DNA of 64,000 bases, from positions 558,001 to 622,000 of the forward strand of contig NZ_JOHR01000001.1 in the NCBI RefSeq assembly GCF_000719775.1, read 5' to 3'. The translations under genes and the position numbers were made by a program. Positions 26,546 to 33,924 of this stretch are shown here, in pieces (position 1 is the first letter of the stretch; each line of letters starts with the position of its first letter). The notes under the pieces were generated by a model. That model saw only the letters and a program-made list of their open reading frames with translations, ran no database searches and had not been told where the DNA came from. The DNA comes from Streptomyces sp. NRRL F-5135. GTDB taxonomy: Bacteria; Actinomycetota; Actinomycetes; Streptomycetales; Streptomycetaceae.

Positions 26546-26658
26546 GGGTTGATCCTGTGGACCTGGGTCATCGTCGTGCGCGCGAAGCGCTTCTTGGCCA
26601 GGGGGAGCGCCACGGCGATGGCGGCCCCGGCCAGCAGGGTGAGCAGTGTGCGGCCCAT
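26542..26658 (-). CDS. 38-residue single-pass membrane peptide
   Basis: ATG 26658 lies 2 nt after the Rieske stop and the TGA at 26544-26542 overlaps the M20-like GTG start, so the small frame fills the gap exactly. The product is MGRTLLTLLAGAAIAVALPL followed by AKKRFARTTMTQVHRINP: one hydrophobic helix, then a basic tail, predicted N-out or re-entrant at the membrane. No family is recognised. The double coupling to its neighbours is strong evidence of translation. It may tether the oxygenase or the M20-like protein to the membrane; that is speculation. Confidence 0.65.
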   Translation of the reverse strand: MGRTLLTLLAGAAIAVALPLAKKRFARTTMTQVHRINP

Positions 26659-26660
26659 GA

Positions 26661-27935
26661 TCAGCCCTTCTTCGCGTTACCGGCGTCGGCGGGACCGGTG
26701 GCATCGGCGGAATCGGCGGAAGGAGCGGAAGGAGCGGGCGGGGCCCCGGCCGCGGCCAGCTTCTTCGCGTACTCCTCCTCGCTGAGGTTCCGCCACGCGG
26801 TCAGCGAGATGTCGGGGCGGTAGAGCTTCTCCGGAGGGGCGTCGGTGACGTCGACCATCCAGGCGTCCTGGCCGGAGAACTGGCCGTGGAACAGCCAGCG
26901 GACGGCACCCAGGTACTTGGCGTAGAACCTGAGCGTCTCCCAGCCCTCGGTGAAGTTGACCATCACACCCACGTAGCGGTGGTTGTCCGCGTCGACCGGG
27001 ACGTAGAACTCGTAGTGGATGAACTTGGGATAGGCGATGCGCAGCACGCCCGGCATCGCGAGGGAGGCGAAGCCGGGGAACTCCTGGGCCTCGATCGTCG
27101 GATCGATCTTGTCCGACTTGCCCGTGTTGCCGAGGTTGAAGGTCTCCTTGGGCGGCTGGAGTTTCCACCAGCGCTTGTTGGACCAGCGGCCCACACCGGG
27201 GAACTCGGCCTCCCAGTGGACCTCGTCCTGGACCCGGTAGATCCAGCGTCCCCGGGGGACGATCCGGGTGATGTTCCAGGTCGGCATCGGCTTGAACAGC
27301 CGCCACAGCGCGGTGCGGTGCAGGTACTTGGCGTGCCCCTCGTCGAAACCGTTCTCGCAGGCGAACCGCCAGTTGCCGCCGCGAGGTTCGATCCGGCCGC
27401 CCATGACGAAGCCGTGCGAGACGAGTTCTTCGGGGAGTTGTTCGTCGATCGGGTGGGGGTCCTCGTCGGCGACGGGGACGTAGACCCACACCATGCCGAG
27501 GCGCTCCTCGACGGCGTACGTCCTCACTCCGACCTTGCCGGTGAGCCGGCATCCGGGGCCGTCGGTGATGACCGCGCACAGCTTTCCGGTGGGCAGGTCG
27601 AACGTCCAGCCGTGGTAGGGGCAGCTGACCGTGCCGGGAAACTGCTGGTCGCCTTCGGAGAGCGGCACCCCGCGGTGCGGGCACCGGTTGTGCAGCGCGT
27701 ACGCCGTGCCGCCGTCCCGGATCAGAGTGATCTTCTCACCGCAGATCGTGAACGGGAGGGGTTTGCCGGTGATGTGGCTGGACCAGGTGACCGGGTACCA
27801 GTAGCCGCGGAAGCCGGCCGCCGCACCGTCGTAGTGGGGCCACGACGACCAGTCCTGCCGGCCGGGCTGCCCGGCCGGTCCGCGGCCGGGGCGACCGGTG
27901 CTCGTGGAGGCGGGCGGGCCCTCACTCGTCGTCAT
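26661..27935 (-). CDS. Rieske non-haem iron oxygenase, alpha subunit (CarAa/KshA-like)
   Basis: 424 residues. The Rieske [2Fe-2S] ligands are Cys85, His87, Cys105 and His108 (CPHRG, CPYHGW). The mononuclear iron site is in ENGFDEGHAKYLH (His201, His206, with an Asp further on), resembling the one-component terminal oxygenases such as carbazole CarAa and KshA. It would mono- or dioxygenate the aromatic or polycyclic substrate using electrons from the island ferredoxin and reductase. ATG 27935 follows GGAGG. It is first in the operon Rieske, small peptide, M20-like, dioxygenase, hydrolase. The last 35 residues are low-complexity. Confidence 0.92.
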   Translation of the reverse strand: MTTSEGPPASTSTGRPGRGPAGQPGRQDWSSWPHYDGAAAGFRGYWYPVTWSSHITGKPLPFTICGEKITLIRDGGTAYALHNRCPHRGVPLSEGDQQFPGTVSCPYHGWTFDLPTGKLCAVITDGPGCRLTGKVGVRTYAVEERLGMVWVYVPVADEDPHPIDEQLPEELVSHGFVMGGRIEPRGGNWRFACENGFDEGHAKYLHRTALWRLFKPMPTWNITRIVPRGRWIYRVQDEVHWEAEFPGVGRWSNKRWWKLQPPKETFNLGNTGKSDKIDPTIEAQEFPGFASLAMPGVLRIAYPKFIHYEFYVPVDADNHRYVGVMVNFTEGWETLRFYAKYLGAVRWLFHGQFSGQDAWMVDVTDAPPEKLYRPDISLTAWRNLSEEEYAKKLAAAGAPPAPSAPSADSADATGPADAGNAKKG

Positions 27936-28000
27936 GGTGCGTGACCTCCTGCTGCCGTCGGAACATGCCCCGAGCTTCGGGGGAGCGGTCCGATCCGGCT

Positions 28001-28043
28001 ACGGACCCGTTCCACTGAGCAGACCGCACCGGAACGGGTCCGT
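28001..28043. promoter_or_regulatory. Long inverted repeat containing candidate operator site B
   Basis: ACGGACCCGTTCC (28001-28013) is perfectly complementary to GGAACGGGTCCGT (28031-28043), 17 nt apart, in the divergent gap between the Rieske operon and receptor copy 2. The shared motif CGTTCCACTGAGCAGACC (28008-28025) spans the left arm and spacer. The arrangement suits a dimeric regulator such as IclR. The rest of the 355-bp gap (27936-28290) holds site D and no ORF. Confidence 0.55.
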
Positions 28044-28160
28044 GGACGGACCGGCCCCGCCCGCCGGGCCCGGCGCGAGCCCACCGGGCGACACGCCCCA
28101 CCCCGGTCGCACCGGTCGCACCGGTCACTGGGCGGCTCACCACGCGGCCGGTTCCGCGTC

Positions 28161-28178
28161 CATCCCGTTCAGCGGACC
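28161..28178. promoter_or_regulatory. Candidate island operator, site D
   Basis: CATCCCGTTCAGCGGACC matches site B at 12 of 18 positions and site C even better in its right half (TTCAGCGGACC versus CTCAGCGGACC). It lies 113-130 bp upstream of the receptor copy 2 start, so it probably serves the ABC transporter operon. Confidence 0.45.
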
Positions 28179-28290
28179 GCGCACCGTGCCAACCGCCGTC
28201 ACCGGGGGCTACGGTTCGCGCCAGCCCACGGGCCGCACCCCGTACGACCGGCCGAAACCGGCGGTCTCCCGTCAACCCACGGAGGAGTCC

Positions 28291-29298
28291 ATGGAGACAC
28301 GGGGCAGCAGGAGACACCCCCTCGCGGGTATCGTCGCCCTCCTCGCTCTCATCGCCGCGACAACCCTGACCGCGTGCAGCGCGGCCACCACCGACTCCGC
28401 CGGCGGTTCCGGCGGGAACACGGCGCCCGGCCCCACGGTCCGGATCGCCGTCGGAATCGACCCCTCGTTCGCCCCCTTCTTCCTCGCCGACGCCCGGGGT
28501 CTGTGGGCCGAGCACGGGGTGAACGTCGAGCTCGTCCAGTTCGGGCGGGGCGGCGAGGGCGTCGACGCTCTGGCCGCCGGTCAGGTGCAGTTCGCCGGCA
28601 ACTCCGACACCACCACCATCGGCATGCTCCAGCAGCACACCGGCCTGCGGTCGCTGCTCGTCTACGAGGAGTCCGGCCGCTACCTCAAGGTGGTCGTCGG
28701 CCCCGGTGTCAAGAGCCCCTCGGAGATCAGGAAGATGGCCGTCGTACCGGGGCTCTCCGAGCTCGCGGCGACCCGGTTCCTCCAGTCCAAGGGCATCGAC
28801 GAGAGGTCGGTCGACTTCGTCACCGCGGATCCGCCGGAGATCCCCGCACTCTTGCAGAAGGGCGACGTCGACGCCTACGTTCTCTGGGAGCCGTGGCCCG
28901 CCAAAGGCGCGGAACTGGGCGGACGAGTCCTGGAGACCACCGGCGACTACGGCCTGTCGTACGCCCACTGGCTCATCACCGACGACGAATGGCTGAGCGG
29001 CGACGAGGGCACGGCGGTCAAGATAGCGCAGGCCCTGCGGGAAGCGGCGGAGGCCACCGAGGCCGACCCCGACGCGGCGGCGGCCGCCACACGGAAGGCC
29101 GCGAAGGTCCCCGCCACCCAGACCGTGCGAGCCATCCAGGACATCGACTTCGGCGTCCGCGACATCACCGCGGCCGACCTCGGGGGGTACACCGCGACCG
29201 CCCGGTTCTACGCGGAGACCGGGAAGGCCGCGTCCCAGCCGGACGTGACCGGGGCCGTGCTGCCCGGATGGTTCACCCAGCAGACGAAGGGATCCTGA
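28291..29298 (+). CDS. Lipoprotein substrate-binding protein of the ABC importer (copy 2)
   Basis: 335 residues from ATG 28291, which follows a strong GGAGGAG; a longer open frame upstream runs through the promoter and is rejected. Lipobox LTAC gives lipidated Cys29. The mature NMT1/SsuA-like fold begins VRIAVGIDPSFAPFFLADARG. It is paralogous to the receptor at 20308-21300. A TGATG overlap with the ATPase gene fixes it in the importer operon. The receptor would capture the aromatic growth substrate or a relative at the outer face of the membrane. Confidence 0.92.
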   Translation: METRGSRRHPLAGIVALLALIAATTLTACSAATTDSAGGSGGNTAPGPTVRIAVGIDPSFAPFFLADARGLWAEHGVNVELVQFGRGGEGVDALAAGQVQFAGNSDTTTIGMLQQHTGLRSLLVYEESGRYLKVVVGPGVKSPSEIRKMAVVPGLSELAATRFLQSKGIDERSVDFVTADPPEIPALLQKGDVDAYVLWEPWPAKGAELGGRVLETTGDYGLSYAHWLITDDEWLSGDEGTAVKIAQALREAAEATEADPDAAAAATRKAAKVPATQTVRAIQDIDFGVRDITAADLGGYTATARFYAETGKAASQPDVTGAVLPGWFTQQTKGS

Positions 29299-30149
29299 TG
29301 ACCAAGGCCATCGAGGCCGACCGGCCGCCGGCCGGTCCGGCGCCGGAGAACGACGCCCACGGTGCGGCCGTGGCCGTCGACGGGGTGGACATCCGGTTCG
29401 GCTCCTTCCACGCCGTGCGCGACATCTCGCTGGACATCGCCGCGGGTGAGTTCCTCTGTCTGCTCGGCCCGAGCGGCTGCGGCAAGTCCACCCTGCTGTC
29501 GGCGCTCGCCGGGTTCGTGCCCCCGCACTCGGGCAGCCTCACCGTCGACGGAGTGCCCGTCACCGGTCCCGATCCCGAACTCGGCATGGTCTTCCAGAGC
29601 AGCGAGGCCCTCTTCGACTGGCTCACCGTCCGCCAGAACGTGGCGTTCGGCCCCCGAATGCGCGGCAGGTCCCGTGCCGCCCAGCACAAGCTGGCCGACG
29701 AGTACCTCGCCCTGGTCGGCCTGCGGCACTGCGCCGACCGGTTCCCGAGCCAGCTCTCCGGCGGAATGCGCCAGCGCGTGCAGATCGCGCGCGTCCTGGC
29801 GAACGAACCGCGCGTGGTGCTGATGGACGAGCCGTTCGGCGCGCTCGACGCGCAGACCCGGCAGGTGATGCAGGAGGAGATGGCCCGCATCTGGCAGACC
29901 TCGGGCTGCACCGTCGTCTTCGTCACCCATGACATCGACGAGGCGATCCTGCTGGCCGACCGGGTCGCCGTCATGACCGCCGGCCCGGCCGCCTCGGTCA
30001 AGTCCGTCTACCCGGTGGACCTGCCCCGGCCGCGCGACGAGTCCGCCCCCGCCGTCCTCGAACTGCGGCACGCCCTGCGGGACGACATCGGCGAAGAGGT
30101 CCGCAAGTCCCTGCTGGCCCAGGGGCTCGACCAGGAGGAGGAGCGATGA
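29298..30149 (+). CDS. ABC importer ATPase (NitT/TauT type)
   Basis: 283 residues with Walker A GPSGCGKST, Q loop FQSSEALFDWLTV, signature LSGGMRQRVQIAR, Walker B VVLMDEPFGALD and H loop VTHDIDEA. These SsuB/TauB-type ATPases drive import of sulfonates, nitrate, thiamine precursors or aromatic acids. The ATG at 29298 overlaps the receptor stop and its stop overlaps the permease ATG. Confidence 0.95.
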   Translation: MTKAIEADRPPAGPAPENDAHGAAVAVDGVDIRFGSFHAVRDISLDIAAGEFLCLLGPSGCGKSTLLSALAGFVPPHSGSLTVDGVPVTGPDPELGMVFQSSEALFDWLTVRQNVAFGPRMRGRSRAAQHKLADEYLALVGLRHCADRFPSQLSGGMRQRVQIARVLANEPRVVLMDEPFGALDAQTRQVMQEEMARIWQTSGCTVVFVTHDIDEAILLADRVAVMTAGPAASVKSVYPVDLPRPRDESAPAVLELRHALRDDIGEEVRKSLLAQGLDQEEER

Positions 30150-30967
30150 CGCTCGTCACGGCGAAGCCCACCGCGCGACCGCGGACCGACCGGCGCCCGG
30201 TGCGCGGCGCCGTACGGGGACTGCGCACGGCCGGCCTGTCCGTGGTGTCCGTCCTCGTCGGCATCGGGATCTGGCAGTTGCTGGCGATGTCGTACGGCGC
30301 CTCCCTGGTCGCCTCCCCGCAGGCGACCCTGTCCGCCGCCGTCGCTCTCGCCCGCGACGGCACGCTCACCAACTCGGTCATCGCCTCCGGTCGCCGCATC
30401 CTGATCGGCTGGGGTCTCGGCCTGCTGGTGGGCGTGCCGGTCGGCCTGCTCATCGGGCAGATCCCGCTGGTACGCCGGCTCCTCGACCCGTACATCGAGT
30501 TCTTCCGCTTCATCCCGCCGGTCGCCTTCGTGACGCTGGCCGTGGTGTGGCTCGGCATCGGCGAGTCGTCCAAGGTCGTGCTGATCTTCTACACGGCGGT
30601 CTTCATCGTCACGCTGAACACCAGCGCCGGGGTGATGGCGGTGAGCGAGTCGAAGCTGCGGGCCGCCGCCAGCCTGGGCGCGGGCCGCCGGCAGATCCTC
30701 CAGCAGGTCGTACTGCCCTCGACCGTGCCGTACATCGTCACGGGGGCGCGGCTCGCCATGGGCAACAGCTTCCTGACCATCGTGTCCGCCGAGATCGTCG
30801 CCGCCCAGGTCGGCCTCGGCTCGCTGATCTGGACCTCCCGCAACTACGGGCGCATCGACTGGGTCTTCGTCGGCATCATCACCCTGGGCGTTCTCGGGTT
30901 CGTCTTCGACCGCGTGCTGCGCATCGTGGCCTCGCGGGTCCTACGACATTACGGAGTGAAACTGTGA
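30146..30967 (+). CDS. ABC importer permease (NitT/TauT type)
   Basis: 273 residues with about six membrane helices and the EAA loop typical of the SsuC/TauC group (ESKLRAAASLGAGRRQILQQVVLP). It partners the upstream ATPase (ATGA overlap) and one or both receptors. A GTGA overlap links it to the MDR oxidoreductase gene, so import and the first metabolic genes are co-expressed. Confidence 0.94.
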   Translation: MTLVTAKPTARPRTDRRPVRGAVRGLRTAGLSVVSVLVGIGIWQLLAMSYGASLVASPQATLSAAVALARDGTLTNSVIASGRRILIGWGLGLLVGVPVGLLIGQIPLVRRLLDPYIEFFRFIPPVAFVTLAVVWLGIGESSKVVLIFYTAVFIVTLNTSAGVMAVSESKLRAAASLGAGRRQILQQVVLPSTVPYIVTGARLAMGNSFLTIVSAEIVAAQVGLGSLIWTSRNYGRIDWVFVGIITLGVLGFVFDRVLRIVASRVLRHYGVKL

Positions 30968-31947
30968 GCAGTCGTGTGCGGGGACGGACGTCCCGTGCGC
31001 TGGTCCTCGAACGGTTCGGCACGCTTCCCCGGCTCGTGGAGCGTCCGGTGCCGGTACGGGGCCCCGGCCAGACCCTCGTCCGGGTGCGGGCGGCGCAGGT
31101 GGCGCATCTCGATCTGAACGTCGTGGACGGGAAGTTCGGCATCCTCCCGGATCTGCCCTCGGTGCCGGGCACCTCGGCGTGCGGGGTGGTCCTGGCCTCG
31201 GACACCCATGCCGAGGGCGGTCTGGTGAGGATCAACGGCAAGGGACTGGGGCTGCGCCGGGACGGCGGCTGGGCCGAGCATGCCGTGGTGCCCGACGCCG
31301 CCGTGCTCCCCGTGCCCGAGGGCACGGATCCCGCGCTGGCGTGCGGCTATTTCTCCCCCGCGGGTACCGCGTGGCTGGCGGTGCACTCGGTGGCGGGCGT
31401 GCGGTCCGGGGAACGGGTCCTGGTGACCGGCGCTTCGGGCGCGGTCGGCGCGCTGGCCGCGCAGCTCGCCGCGCGCGCCGGGGCCGAGGTGATCGGGGTG
31501 GTGGGCCGCCCGGCCAAGCTGAGCCATGTCCCGGCGCCGGCGAAGCCGCTCCTGGCGGCGGAGTTGTCGCCGGAGGCGGTCGGCGGGCCGGTGGACGCGA
31601 TCGTCGACACCGTCGGCGGACCGGTGCTGCGCGACGCCCTCGCGCTGGTCCGTCCGCGCGGGCGCGCGGCGCTGGTCGGCTACACCGCCGGACGCGAGTT
31701 CAGCGTGGACCTCGCCGACTTCCTGCTGGCGGACGTGGCGCTGTTGCCCGTCAATCTGATGTCCCGCGGCAAGGAGGTCGCCGCGGACACCGAGCGGCTG
31801 CTCACCGAACTGGCCTCGGGAGAGCTGACGTTGCCGATCGAGCGGCACGGGATCGAGGGGCTGGGGCAGGCGGTGGACCGGTTGCGCAGTGGGGAGGCGG
31901 TCGGGAGGGTGGTGCTCGACCTGGACCGGGGCCGCTCAGTGGACTGA
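30964..31947 (+). CDS. Medium-chain (MDR) quinone-oxidoreductase-like NADPH enzyme
   Basis: 327 residues, start GTG 30964 overlapping the permease stop. The sequence has the MDR groES-like N-domain (GQTLVRVRAAQVAHLDLNVVDG, PSVPGTSACGVVL), the nucleotide motif VLVTGASGAVGALAAQLAARAGAEVIGV and a C-terminal domain with no structural zinc Cys set, so it belongs to the zinc-free quinone reductase/enoyl reductase branch. It could reduce an enoyl or quinone intermediate of the pathway. It overlaps the convergent MaoC gene by 12 bp. Confidence 0.87.
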   Translation: MSSRVRGRTSRALVLERFGTLPRLVERPVPVRGPGQTLVRVRAAQVAHLDLNVVDGKFGILPDLPSVPGTSACGVVLASDTHAEGGLVRINGKGLGLRRDGGWAEHAVVPDAAVLPVPEGTDPALACGYFSPAGTAWLAVHSVAGVRSGERVLVTGASGAVGALAAQLAARAGAEVIGVVGRPAKLSHVPAPAKPLLAAELSPEAVGGPVDAIVDTVGGPVLRDALALVRPRGRAALVGYTAGREFSVDLADFLLADVALLPVNLMSRGKEVAADTERLLTELASGELTLPIERHGIEGLGQAVDRLRSGEAVGRVVLDLDRGRSVD

Positions 31948-32439
31948 CGCGGCACTGGCAAGGACGACGACGGCGTGGCCCCGGCAGCAGACGCCGCCGG
32001 GGCCTTCGCCGTCCGCGGGTCCGCAGTGCTCCACGAGGTCGAGCGTGGCCTCGCCGCGCACGGGATCGACCGCGCGTACGGTGCCGGTGACTTCGAGTCG
32101 GTCTCCCGCGTGGGCGGGCGCCCGGTTCTGCCACGCGATCTCCCGCACCCGCCCGGTCCCGCCGGCGAAATCCGCCGCGGCCCGGTGGAAGAGACAGCCG
32201 TGCAACTGCGCCATGACGACCGGCCCGGCCAGGCCCTCGGAGCGGGCGAAGGCGGTGTCGTAGTGGATGCGGTGGGTGTTGCGGGTGACGGCGCCGAAGC
32301 GCAGCAGGGTGACCTCGTCGGGGGTGAACGAGACGGGTGGTACCGGCTGACCGACACTGACGGAATCCATGGGCGTGCTCACCTGGCTCACTTCACGCAC
32401 CTGACTCTTCACCTGACTCGACTGACTCACCTGACTCAC
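31936..32439 (-). CDS. MaoC-like hotdog dehydratase subunit (pair 2, C-half)
   Basis: 167 residues if read from GTG 32439, which overlaps the stop of the partner gene. The domain proper starts at MDSVSVGQ (ATG 32370): LLRFGAVTRNTHRIHYDTAFARSEGLAGPVVMAQLHG is the MaoC active-site signature. The first 23 codons consist of a GTGAGTCAG-type repeat and offer several in-frame GTG starts, so the true start is unclear. It should pair with the FAS1-like half upstream to hydrate an enoyl-CoA. Confidence 0.84.
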   Translation of the reverse strand: MSQVSQSSQVKSQVREVSQVSTPMDSVSVGQPVPPVSFTPDEVTLLRFGAVTRNTHRIHYDTAFARSEGLAGPVVMAQLHGCLFHRAAADFAGGTGRVREIAWQNRAPAHAGDRLEVTGTVRAVDPVRGEATLDLVEHCGPADGEGPGGVCCRGHAVVVLASAASVH

Positions 32440-32444
32440 CTGAC
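32373..32444 (-). repeat. Degenerate 9-bp repeat across the MaoC start region
   Basis: On the minus strand GTGAGTCAG and variants (GTGAAGAGTCAG, GTGCGTGAA, GTGAGCCAG, GTGAGCACG) recur between the stop of the upstream gene and ATG 32370. Each unit supplies an in-frame GTG, and the sequence GTGA also recreates stop/start overlaps. Confidence 0.85.
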
Positions 32445-32915
32445 GATGAACCTTTCCGTGACCTCGACGAGCACTCCGCGCGCCGCGCGGTACGTCTTCT
32501 CCACCGTGATCAGCAGGAACCCGTCCCCGGAGCCCTTGCGCTCGACCGCCGTGAGGGCCCGGAACACATCGATCGTGTCACCGGCCCGTACCTCGTCCTT
32601 CCAGCGCACCTCCTGACCGCCCGCCATCAGCCGCACGTCGAGCCCGTCCGTGCCGGGGACCTCGTCGCGGTACATGCCGTCCGGCCGGACCTCGTCCGGG
32701 CCGGGGCCGGGCACCGGGCGCAGCAGACTGACGACGTACAGGGGGTGCACGGTGAACCGGGAGTGCCGGGGGTCGATCAGGTGCGGCGCGGTCTCTCCCG
32801 AGGCCCGCGCGAACTCCGCCGCGTCCTCGGCCCGTACGGCCCCCAGGGAGCGCCGTTCCCGCCGGCCGATCGAGTCCCGGGCCCGTTCCTCCGCACGATC
32901 CAGCTCCGTCGCCAT
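32436..32915 (-). CDS. FAS1-like/MaoC N-terminal hotdog dehydratase subunit (pair 2, N-half)
   Basis: 159 residues from ATG 32915, preferred because GAAAGG stands 7 nt upstream; a GTG at 32942 is an alternative. The sequence fits the FAS1-like dehydratase half: VRAEDAAEFARASGE, HPLYVVSLLRPVPGP, VRLMAGGQEVRWKDEVRAGDTIDVFR and FLLITVEKTYRAARGVLVEVTERFIVR. It would form a heterodimeric hydratase with 31936-32439. Site C lies 65-82 bp upstream of its start. Confidence 0.8.
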   Translation of the reverse strand: MATELDRAEERARDSIGRRERRSLGAVRAEDAAEFARASGETAPHLIDPRHSRFTVHPLYVVSLLRPVPGPGPDEVRPDGMYRDEVPGTDGLDVRLMAGGQEVRWKDEVRAGDTIDVFRALTAVERKGSGDGFLLITVEKTYRAARGVLVEVTERFIVR

Positions 32916-32979
32916 GCGCCGCCTTTCGTCCTCGGGTGACACGACGCTAACCGCCGCCGCCCGTCCGTCACCACGGGTC

Positions 32980-32997
32980 CGGCCCGCTCAGCGGACC
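32980..32997. promoter_or_regulatory. Candidate island operator, site C
   Basis: CGGCCCGCTCAGCGGACC contains the perfect 11-bp palindrome CCGCTCAGCGG and aligns with sites A, B and D. It lies between the divergent MaoC pair 2 and the alpha/beta hydrolase-CoA ligase operon, 44-61 bp upstream of the latter. Confidence 0.5.
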
Positions 32998-33040
32998 GCT
33001 CCGCTTGGGCGCGCCCCTGCCGCCGGACACGATGCGGGGC

Positions 33041-33907
33041 ATGGACCTCATGGACATTCAGCCGCCCCCGCCGGGCACCTACGCGGACGCGGACGGCGTC
33101 GACTACCACTACATCGAGGTGGGCGGGGGCACCCCCACCGTCTTTCTGCACGGCGGCGGCCCCGGCTGTACGGGCTGGTCGGACTTCGGGCAGGTGGCGC
33201 CGCTGTTCGCGGCGGACCGCCGGTGCCTCCTCGTCGACATCCTGCAGTACGGGAAGTCCGCGAAACCCGTCATCGAGGGGCCCATGTGGGACTACCACGC
33301 CGCGAAGACGGTGGCGTTGCTGGACACCCTGGGCGTGGACCGCGCCGACTTCGTCTGCAACTCGTGGGGCGGGACGATCGCGATCGACCTGGCCGCCAGG
33401 TACCCGGATCGTGTCCGGTCGCTGGTCGTCACCGGCAGTATGCCGGTCTTCCACGGCCCGCTGGCCCCGCTGCCGGAGGGCGGCCGGCGCGGCCGCAACG
33501 CCCGCGACGTGTACTACGGCGGTGACGGCCCGTCCTGGGAGAAAATGCGGGCCCTGATGGCGCGTCTGGAGTGGTACGACCCGGCCGCCGTCCCCGAAGG
33601 CACCGTGACGCTGCGCTACGAGCAGAGCCTCGACCCGGAGGAGACCGCGCTCGCGGGCGCCTCGGACAACCCGCGCGGTGACTGGCAGGACCTCTCCGCC
33701 GAACTCGGCCGTATCGACGCCCCCGCGCTCTTCCTGTGGGGGATGTACGACGCCTTCCTGACCCCGGACTATCCCCTGATGCTTGCCCGCATGGTGCCGC
33801 GGGGCAGTCTGTATGTGATGGACCAGGCGTCCCACCACCCTCAGGAAGAACGTCCGTACGAGTACTACAGCGTGGTCAGCGGTTTCCTGAACCAGCACCG
33901 CGGCTGA
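33041..33907 (+). CDS. Alpha/beta hydrolase, meta-cleavage-product-hydrolase-like
   Basis: About 288 residues; in-frame ATGs at 33032, 33041 and 33050 are all weakly preceded, and 33041 is a compromise. HGGGPGCTGWSDF (oxyanion loop), nucleophile elbow CNSWGGT with Ser108, GMYDAF (acid) and QASHHPQEE (His) complete a triad; the elbow has Asn instead of Gly before Ser. The gene heads an operon with the CoA-transferase and ligase, so it may release the acid that these then activate. A second hydrolase of similar type acts next to the dioxygenase. Confidence 0.85.
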   Translation: MDLMDIQPPPPGTYADADGVDYHYIEVGGGTPTVFLHGGGPGCTGWSDFGQVAPLFAADRRCLLVDILQYGKSAKPVIEGPMWDYHAAKTVALLDTLGVDRADFVCNSWGGTIAIDLAARYPDRVRSLVVTGSMPVFHGPLAPLPEGGRRGRNARDVYYGGDGPSWEKMRALMARLEWYDPAAVPEGTVTLRYEQSLDPEETALAGASDNPRGDWQDLSAELGRIDAPALFLWGMYDAFLTPDYPLMLARMVPRGSLYVMDQASHHPQEERPYEYYSVVSGFLNQHRG

Positions 33908-33924
33908 CGGCGAGCGGAGGACAC

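Noticed and set aside
26661..27935. Firm assignment as 3-ketosteroid 9-alpha-hydroxylase
   Set aside because: The oxygenase fold is similar, but the island lacks HsaC-type type I extradiol enzyme, KstD and side-chain genes expected for steroid catabolism.
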